Shown here one piece after another: positions 56,088 to 64,000 of a stretch of DNA of 64,000 nucleotides. This stretch comes from Hypomesus transpacificus. Lineage: Eukaryota > Chordata > Actinopteri > Osmeriformes > Osmeridae. The DNA is taken from NCBI RefSeq assembly GCF_021917145.1, contig NW_025813837.1, positions 1,852,950-1,916,949 of the forward strand, given 5' to 3'. Positions within the stretch are counted from its first letter, which is position 1. The number at the start of each line of letters is the position of its first letter. A program made the translations under genes and the position numbers. Under the pieces are notes generated by a model. That model saw only the letters and a list, made by a program, of their open reading frames with translations, did not search any database and was not told where the DNA came from.

Positions 56088-59000
56088 ATGGAAAAAGGTA
56101 TAACAAATTGTATTTTGCCTTTACATTACTTGTCATACAGTAATTTTGATTAATTGACTGACTCACTGTTTTGTCCCTCAGAATCCAGACATGCTCACAA
56201 GTTTGAACAAATGACTACCAATCAACGTGACTCTCAGCAACTCAAATCTCAAGTTCAGTCATTCCAGTGCAATTACTGCATCCTCATCTTCAAATCTAAG
56301 CAGTTCCTTCACGAGCATGTAAGTAAGGTGCATGGCTTTAACGTGGATGTACCCCAGGGTGTGGTTGACTCCACCCCCCTCAAGACTGGCACCAAATCAT
56401 CTTCCAGCCCCTCCCCATCAGACTATTCGGAGGACCATTTTTCTTGCAGATACTGTGTGTTCACATCTTACAGGTGGACTGAACTAGTCAACCATGAAAA
56501 AAACTATCACAAATCAGGGCAAAAAAGCCTTGTCAAAACCCAAGCAAAGGCCACTGTCCGGAAGAATGCGGTCAACACACTTGGAGTATCTCCGTCCAAA
56601 CTTGGAGAAAAGGGAAGGCTGAATTCGTCATATTCCATGTTTACCTCAAAAAACAACCTCTCCCATTCATCGTTGAAGGATCTGGAACAACACAAAGGTT
56701 CCTCAGGAACTACCTTTTCAATCAGTCCAAGTCAATCCACACCGAAGTCCTCACAAAGTAAATTGAAGTTGCCTAACCGGGATAGTGATGTACAAGCCGT
56801 AATGGAGAGTGACTCTAAGGCCAGACACTGCTGCCTGTCCTGCAGCTTCACTTCATCTTCATTTACAGACCTTCGTAATCATCAACAACAGAAACACGGT
56901 CAAACAACCACACTGTGGCCCAGTCTTGGCTCCTCGCCGACTAATCTACAGAATTGTAAACCTGAAATGGCTGATGGTTCGGTAGGGTCAGCGACTAAGA
57001 CCACTGCTAAGAGATCTCATGGTGGCAGTTCTTTATTTCCGGCCAAGAAGAAGTGCAAGCTTGATACGAGAAAACATGAAAGTACAGTTATCAAGACGAA
57101 GGTGTCAAGGGGCTCTGATTTTAACGGCGAAGTTAGTGAGGATGAAGAGGCAAATGTAGGAGCAAAAATGGTCGACCATCCCGACTCTGCAAATGGTGAG
57201 AGTTCTGACGAATCAGAGAGACTTTACTGTTGCAAACACTGTGATTACAGTCACAAGTTCTCCCGTGGTATTAGCTGCCATTATCAGAGAATGCACCCAT
57301 TCGTCAGGTTTACCTTTAAGTATATACTTGATCAAAATGACAGTAGTGCTACCTATAGGTGCTTGGAGTGTCCTATTGATTTCACAACTGTGGACGGCCT
57401 CAAAGAACACTATGGTGCTCAACACCCAGAAGCTCCTGATGTATTCATGCAGAGATCAGATCAGCTCGATCTGGTGTTCAAGTGCTTCCTTTGCACCTAT
57501 ACCTCTCCCAAAAGTTCGTTCTTGAAAATCCATTACAGAAGAGAGCACGCAATGGAGGAAACGAACAATCCATTGATGTTCTATAGTTACACTGCCGGTA
57601 ATCCACAAACGAAGCCTTCTCAATCCCCAATATCCACAGGAACATCTAGCCCAAACAGTGCAATATCCCGTGAGAGAGTGCAGGCACAGCACATTGACCC
57701 AAGCAGAACCTCACCCCTCAAAAGTCCTGTCTCAAAGGGAGTGGACAAGGAAATACACCGCTGCAAGTATTGTTCTTACAGTAATACGTCTGTTGTTGCT
57801 ATGGTTGTCCACTACCAGAAAAAACATCCAAATTCAGGAGCAACAATCGAACAAATCAAACAGCAAGCAGCTGCGTCTACTCCAACACCTGAAAAATCAC
57901 CTCACGTATCGCCTCTTAAACCTCCAAAGCCATCTTTGGACACATCTGATGATGCACCAAAGGACCTCCAGAAGATGTATTTCTGTCAGGTGTGCAACTA
58001 CAGCCACCCAACGGTGAAGGGGGTTTTTGTTCATCAAAAGAAAAAACATCATGAACTTAGGGCAACTGCTTTACAAATCCACATTTATTCCGCGGAGGTC
58101 CAAAGTCATTCAAAGAAGTCCCAGCTTTTAGCAAAATTCTCCCCACAAAAAGGCTCCACATCCCCTGACTCTAAAATTCAGAGCGGGTTTGAAGACATGT
58201 TTTTCTGCCAGCTGTGCAACTATGGACATCATGCTGTCAGGGGGGTTCTTAACCATCAAAGGATGAGGCACAAAGATGTCGTAGTAAATACTGAAAACGT
58301 TCTCAGGCATACTGCAATGCTTCGTGAGAAATCACAAACAACTGATGGAGAAAGCTCACCAAACGTTTTCGCTTTGCCTCTTCCCATTGTGCAGAAAGGG
58401 ACAGATCAAATGCTGTTCTGCCAGTTTTGCAACTTTTCTCACTCAAAAGTGAAAATTATTGCTAACCATCAATTTAGGAAACACTCTATACCTAAGCCAT
58501 CAGCTCAGGAAATAAACAGATATACTGCTATGGTTTATGAAAAACTGGAGAAGACACAGCTGGAAGATACAGACTTGTCTAAACCCTCTGTCAAAAAGCT
58601 GTCAGATCTTAGGTCCTTAAAGTGTGGCACATGCCTTTACACTACTCCGCACCTGTATCTTTTGAAGAGGCACATGATGAACAAACACAGGATAAAAACC
58701 ACAATAGCAGAGGTTGTACGTTCAGCTTGGCTAGATGGCCTGTTGGAGCCAGGTTATCACTGTCAGTGGTGTGTTTATTCAAACCCTGATGCCCGAAAAG
58801 TGCAGCAGCATTACCAGAAGTGTCACCCCCTTTGCGGTGGCTTTAGTCTTGACCACATAACTTTAGATTTATATGCTGGTAATCAGGCTTCTTCTCAGGC
58901 TTCTCCATCTACAAATGTGTCACCGGACTCAGAAAACATAATGGAAGACCAGCACACGCCTCAGAAGGCCACCCGGGGAGGCACAAAGACGGCGCCCTCG

Positions 59001-62000
59001 CCGAAACCTGGCGGAAAAACTGCAAAAGTCTATCCCTGTCGTGCTTGCCCCTTTAAAGGTTCTTCTATTGCAAGTGTCAAACGCCATTACCGTGCCGTCC
59101 ACCCATGGTCCGTAAAAGAAGATGGCTCCGTCCTCGATGTCATCACTAGTCGGCAGCCGGGCGAACTGAAGCACTACCTCGGAGATGTGCACAACGAGAT
59201 GCCTGGTTCCTTTGAGAGTTACCAGAAGCCAGTTGAAGACAGTGAAGAACTGGCAGAAGGTATTTCTGGGGACTCATCTCATGATACCTCGGCGTCTATA
59301 AGAATGTTCAAGTGTGCTGTCTGTTCCACGTATTTCAACACGCATCACGGTCTGATGACTCATTGTGGGAAAAAACATCCCGACTACAAACCTGAAAGGG
59401 AAACGGAAAAAGAACTTGGAGTAAGCGTGCGAACCTCTGTCTACAGGTGTGAGGTGTGTTCGTATGTGAATACACGTTGTCACGGTGTTCTCACTCACTG
59501 TCAGATGAAGCACCCTTCCTTCAAAGCCAGGGCGGGGAGACTTCAAACTAAAATTGTTCAGTTTCCCAACGTGCAACAATGTGTAAGGAAAAGATCAGGA
59601 AGGGTAACATTACAGGGCTACTTGTGCAAGTTGTGTCCAGTCACCCATGCCTCTTTGAAGAAGTTGAAAGTTCACAATGAAACCCATCGCCACAGTACTG
59701 CCTCGACAAAGCTCAAAACAGTCAAAACGGCCCATGTCATCAAAAAACAATTGCTCTCCAAATACAGAACCACCCAGGGCTCCATTGGCACTTCCAGGGG
59801 TTCCAAAAGGAGGTGTCACCGCTGCGCGTTTACCTGCACTACAATGAAGCACCTTGCTAGCCACATTAACAGTAGCCACAGTTGCACGCCAGAGCATACA
59901 TACACATGCTGTGTGTGCTCGTATTCATCTGTGGTGCCTGTATACCTCGCAAACCACTACAGAAGGATGCACGGTCCAGATGCATACAGGACCTTCTTTG
60001 CGGCAACACACATGAGCTTGATGCAAAAGCAGATTTCAGATGTTTGCCCATCACCTACACCAGAAGGCCAGGCGTCTTTGGGGAAAGCATCCGCCAACCC
60101 TCTCGCGAAATTGTACAGTGACGACGACCTGGATTTCCATTGTACGTCGAGACGACCTGCGGCTAACAGTGCACAGGAGCGCTCCACGAAGAATATGACG
60201 AAGAATCGAACCAAGAAAAGAAGCATCAGAAAATTATTTGTGAAATCATCTGGGAAAGGTCGAATCAAATGCAAGAAGTGCACCAAGTACTTTCACTCAG
60301 CGTTGTTGCTCAGCATCCATTACACCAATTTTCACTCCAACGTCTTCAAGCAGGACTTCACCATTCTGTCAAACACTGCAGAAACAGACTTACAGTTATA
60401 CCGTTGTGGACACTGTAACGTGAAAATCCAAGGCAACCGAAAGCTCTCTAAACATCTCGACCATCACGCCGAGGTTTTGGCACGGACAAAGTTGAAGCCT
60501 GCAGAGGTAAGGGATGTTGCTAAGATTTTGTGTTCATGACTTGTTTACTTGTCAGTACCTTAGAATTACAACCGTGTGCCCTATTGTAACCATTGTACGT
60601 TTCTTTATTCTTAATTTTTTTAATCCCTCAGTCTGAAAGCCCAGAACTGCCTGAGCTCTTGACCATACAGGAGTTGTCTCGCTGGAACGTGACGCAGGTG
60701 GAAACGATCACGTTAAAGATGAGTCCTGAGCCATCCCTTTCTGGAACTTCGGATTCGGTGGACCTTAACAAGGGAACTGACGAAGCAGAGGGTTTCCCCT
60801 GCATCCAGTGTGGTCGAGCTTTCATGTCTCTGAAAGGTTTGCGATCACATGAGCGAAGCCATGCTGCCATAGCTTCTCTCAAGCGAACGGGCACGATGCC
60901 TAAGCACATGTAAGAGGACAGACAATATTAACTGTACTGTATCATATTCTGTGTATCACATAAATTGAGCCTTTCAGCACTTTCAACATAACTCAGTGGT
61001 GACATGTTTGACCATCTTGTCCAGAATTGAAGAGAATATAATTTATCGACCCGGGACCATCAAGCAGTTTCACTGTGGGCTGTGTGGGTATAAAACCAAC
61101 TTGGTCATCCTCTTGAGGAACCACCTGTCTAAGAAACATGAAGGTGAGAACCTCGTATCAACACAATAACATGAACATGCTTTGTCATCTGCCTTGAAAC
61201 TCAACTTGTTTCAAATTCGGTGTTGATATACATTTGGCAGTTGAAAAATACGAAACTATTGCCTTATGTCAAGTAAAATATGTTCTTGTTTTCCAGCTGC
61301 TGATGTGACTGAGTACTCAGTTAAGGACCCTGACAACCCCACAACCTGCGAAAAGGACGCAGAAAACAACCTGAGGGCGAGTGAAGAAGCCCTAGACCCC
61401 ACAGGACCTCAGAAGGGTGACGTCATACAGGAACATTCCTCCACACAGAGTAAGTGATCCTATTTCATGAGTTTGATACTTACCAACAACAACAAAAATG
61501 CTCTCCCCTCTGAACTGTGTAATACTTTTCTTCCATAGAACGTGGATACTCGGAGCCCCCACATGTACAGCGCCAGTTGAATCACTACAAGAATATAGCC
61601 AAGAGAAAACACCCTGCTGCAGACGTTCCACAAGCTTCAAGGGCCTTTTACGATGGCTTATATCATTGCGAGTTCTGCAACTTCACCTCGGAGCACATAT
61701 CAAGCGTACGTCGACACTACCTAAATCGACACAATGGCAAACGGCTCCTCAAATGCAAGGACTGCTCCTTCTTCACAGGTTTACGGTAAGGGTTCGTTTT
61801 TCCATTTCCCCCCTCCAAGATCTATGTGAAATGACATTGTCTAAAGTGTATCATTTGAATTGAATAGAGCCTAAAGTGATTTGGGTACACTTGAGGGTAT
61901 ATTTGAATGGCTGTAAGGTAATGCTTCGTTTTTGTTTGCTGTCTTTAGGAAGAGGTTTGACATGCACATCGATGCAGGCGGTTCTAGCTGCTTGGCAGAA

Positions 62001-63718
62001 GCTGCGTTGATGGACCTGCGTTGTCCTTTCTGCCTGTACCACACCAAAAACAAAAACAACATGATTGACCACATTATATTGCATCGAGGTGGGTTATTTT
62101 GTATCATGTTCTGTCGTAAATAATCATGGCAGTTAAGGACCTACTGACTTGTGGTCTTTCTGTCACACCCTAACCAAAGAGCATTCACTTATTTTCTTTG
62201 TCCAATTACAGAGGAGCGTATGGTTCCCATAGAGGTGCGTAGGCCACAGTTGTCCCAGTACCTGAAGGATGTTGTTTTTCGCTGTCATAAGTGCACATTC
62301 TCGAGCGCCAGCGACGAGAATCTGCGTGAGCACATGCTCAAGCATGACGACATCAAACCTTACAAGTGCCGCTTGTGCTTCTTCGACTGTTCCCAGCTGA
62401 GTGGGCTGGAGGCCCACCTCTGTGACAAGCATCAGGTTAGGAGAAGGCCGTTTCTATCTATTTTGGGTGGCCAGATTTCAAATTAAGTGATTTTTCCCGA
62501 GTGTTATGACTATTCACAGTCTGTTGTTCGCTCTCATAGGTGGTAAGGAACCATGAGTTGGTGGGACAGGTCAGTCTGGAGCAACTAGAGACCAAGCTAA
62601 ATGGGAAAGAGAAAGGAAAATCCAACATGGAGCCGTGGGATAAAGAGGAAGAAGATCATGGGACAACCCTCAAGCATGACAAACAAGGAGAAGAAAGTGA
62701 CGATTCAAACCTTGAGCAACCGTCTGCCATGGAGGTAGAGAATCTAGCAAAACACACAGAGGAGGAGGACAAGGATATGGAGGGACGAGATGAAATGGAG
62801 GAGAAACTTCCGGAACCTACTAGATTACATGGGACACCATGGCAGGTGAAAGCAGAGGATACGACGGACCCTAACGAGGGACAGCTGGATCAGAAACCAG
62901 GCACAGATATGAAACACGGTGTCGTAGCAGAAGCAGACAAAAAGCCAGAGAACACTGCAGGCCCAAACATGGTACACCACGAGAAGCATGAAAGAACTGA
63001 CATTGAACAAAACAGTGAATCACATGAAATGCTAGGACAGGAAGGCCAGTTTAGGGCAAACTGTCAAAAGACAGGACAGTTCCATGGGTTGACGATGGAT
63101 AGAAAGTCTGAAGGTGGGCTCATACATCAGGGTCAAGGGTTGACTGAAGAGAATGGTCAAATACAGCATATAAAAGTTACAGAGAACAAAGACTTATTAG
63201 AGGAGTCATTTGTGGACTGTAAAGAGGTGTATAAAGAGAAAAACAAGGGAGAACTAGCCGATCAATATGGTGAGATGCCAATCCTGGAGAATGTCTACAT
63301 CAAACAAGAAGAATACAACAGTCAAGATGAGAGGCTGGATGACGTAGTGGTGAAACAGGATAAATCAAAGTGCAATAAAACGGAGGAACAGGGGTGCGAA
63401 GAGGGTTCCCTTCCGGAAGAACCAGATGAGAGGGCTGAGAATCTGGAACTTTCAAAGGAGGGACTCCAAAAGGAAAATTATGTTGTTTCTGCACCTCAAG
63501 GTAAGCTTAAATTTGGAAACAATCAACAATTTCCTTTTCTGCAGTTTATTTTTGTCACTAATCTTCTTGCCATTTGTCTGTTTTGTGTAGATTCCTGCAC
63601 ATTCCTAAAGAGCAGCCAATTGACCAGCAATGTCAAGTCGTTTTCCTGCAAGCTCTGTGGCCGGACCCTCTCCAACAGCACTGAATTTGAGCGTCATGTC
63701 ATGCGCCATGGAATGTAA
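56088..63718 (+). CDS. znf462: ZNF462-like multi-C2H2 zinc finger protein
   Basis: Nuclear zinc finger protein; ZNF462 is linked to heterochromatin and development. Exons: 56088-56097, 56182-60506, 60632-60909, 61025-61143, 61297-61449, 61539-61785, 61949-62088, 62212-62435, 62540-63500, 63591-63718; GT-AG; 2194 residues (human ZNF462 about 2500). Matches to ZNF462 run in order: YCCKHCDYSHKFSRGISCHY, YRCLECPIDFTTVDGLKEHY, YHCQWCVYSNPDARKV, CGRAFMSLKGLRSHERSH, KCKDCSFFTGLR, RCPFCLYHTKNKNNMIDHII and a last finger CGRTLSNSTEFERHVMRHG. Many fingers are separated, not in tight arrays. It starts with only MEK before the large exon, lacks the N-terminal fingers of ZNF462, and has an acidic Gln/Glu/Lys-rich linker in exon 62540-63500. 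It may therefore be a divergent fish paralogue, not the main orthologue. Confidence 0.88.
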
Positions 63719-64000
63719 CAGCCTGTTACTGCGACTGTAGTGAATGTGTGAACATACAGATGTTAATTTGAAAGTGTGATACATTGTCATACCTTGACAT
63801 TGTGGGTGAATGGTGTCATTTACATTTGTTTAATACTGTATCCACTGCTTACAATATGTTTGTAAATGCACAAGTATATTGCAAAGGACTAATGTGTTTA
63901 ATTTTACTGCACACGTGTAAATGATGTCTGTTTTAAAGTTAATTGGCAGTTTTTTAAAGCTTGCACGTAAGTATGTTTAAACTGGTTGTCTTTTAATGTG
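63719..64000 (+). other. 3' UTR of the ZNF462-like gene
   Basis: AT-rich sequence after the stop codon up to the window edge. No canonical AATAAA seen, so the transcript probably continues past the window. Confidence 0.5.

Overview
The window is vertebrate nuclear DNA from a ray-finned fish. The genes are intron-rich with short introns, GT-AG splice sites dominate, and many copies of teleost tRNA-derived SINEs with a common 3' tail lie in introns and spacers. Nine protein-coding genes fit into 64 kb, so the genome is compact. The myomaker gene has an extra C-terminal exon; extensions of this protein have been described in trout, which hints at the salmonid/smelt/pike side of the teleosts. That placement is an inference and I cannot name the species.

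Layout, left to right: mymk (+, 862-3006); ttc16 (-, 5265-9542); slc2a8/GLUT8 (+, 10266-14326), head-to-head with ttc16; jak2 (+, 17338-29907); an SLC16 monocarboxylate-transporter-family gene (+, 31614-34102); gldc (-, 37304-49371); mboat4/GOAT (+, 50458-52080), head-to-head with gldc; coq2 (-, 52304-54673), tail-to-tail with mboat4; and a ZNF462-type multi-zinc-finger gene (+, 56088-63718), head-to-head with coq2. I rebuilt the exon chain of every gene by hand from splice signals, reading-frame phase and remembered family sequences. All nine chains close in frame from ATG to stop with none of the usual signs of decay.

The genes are not a functional unit. They cover myoblast fusion (mymk), a TPR protein of probable ciliary role (ttc16), endosomal hexose transport (slc2a8), cytokine signalling (jak2), solute transport (SLC16), mitochondrial glycine cleavage (gldc), ghrelin acylation (mboat4), ubiquinone synthesis (coq2) and chromatin/transcription regulation (ZNF462-like). 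Several have human counterparts on chromosome 9 (MYMK, TTC16, SLC2A8, JAK2, GLDC, ZNF462), so the block is partly ancient synteny.

The observations I rate highest are the extra myomaker exon, apparently created where the usual stop codon should be; a consensus RFX X-box upstream of ttc16; three GC-AG introns; two well-bounded non-autonomous DNA transposons in jak2 introns; a tRNA-Cys-headed SINE family; and overlapping tail-to-tail poly(A) signals of mboat4 and coq2. I saw no retroviral or other virus-like element, no CRISPR array and no intact tRNA or rRNA gene. No radically new system is evident.
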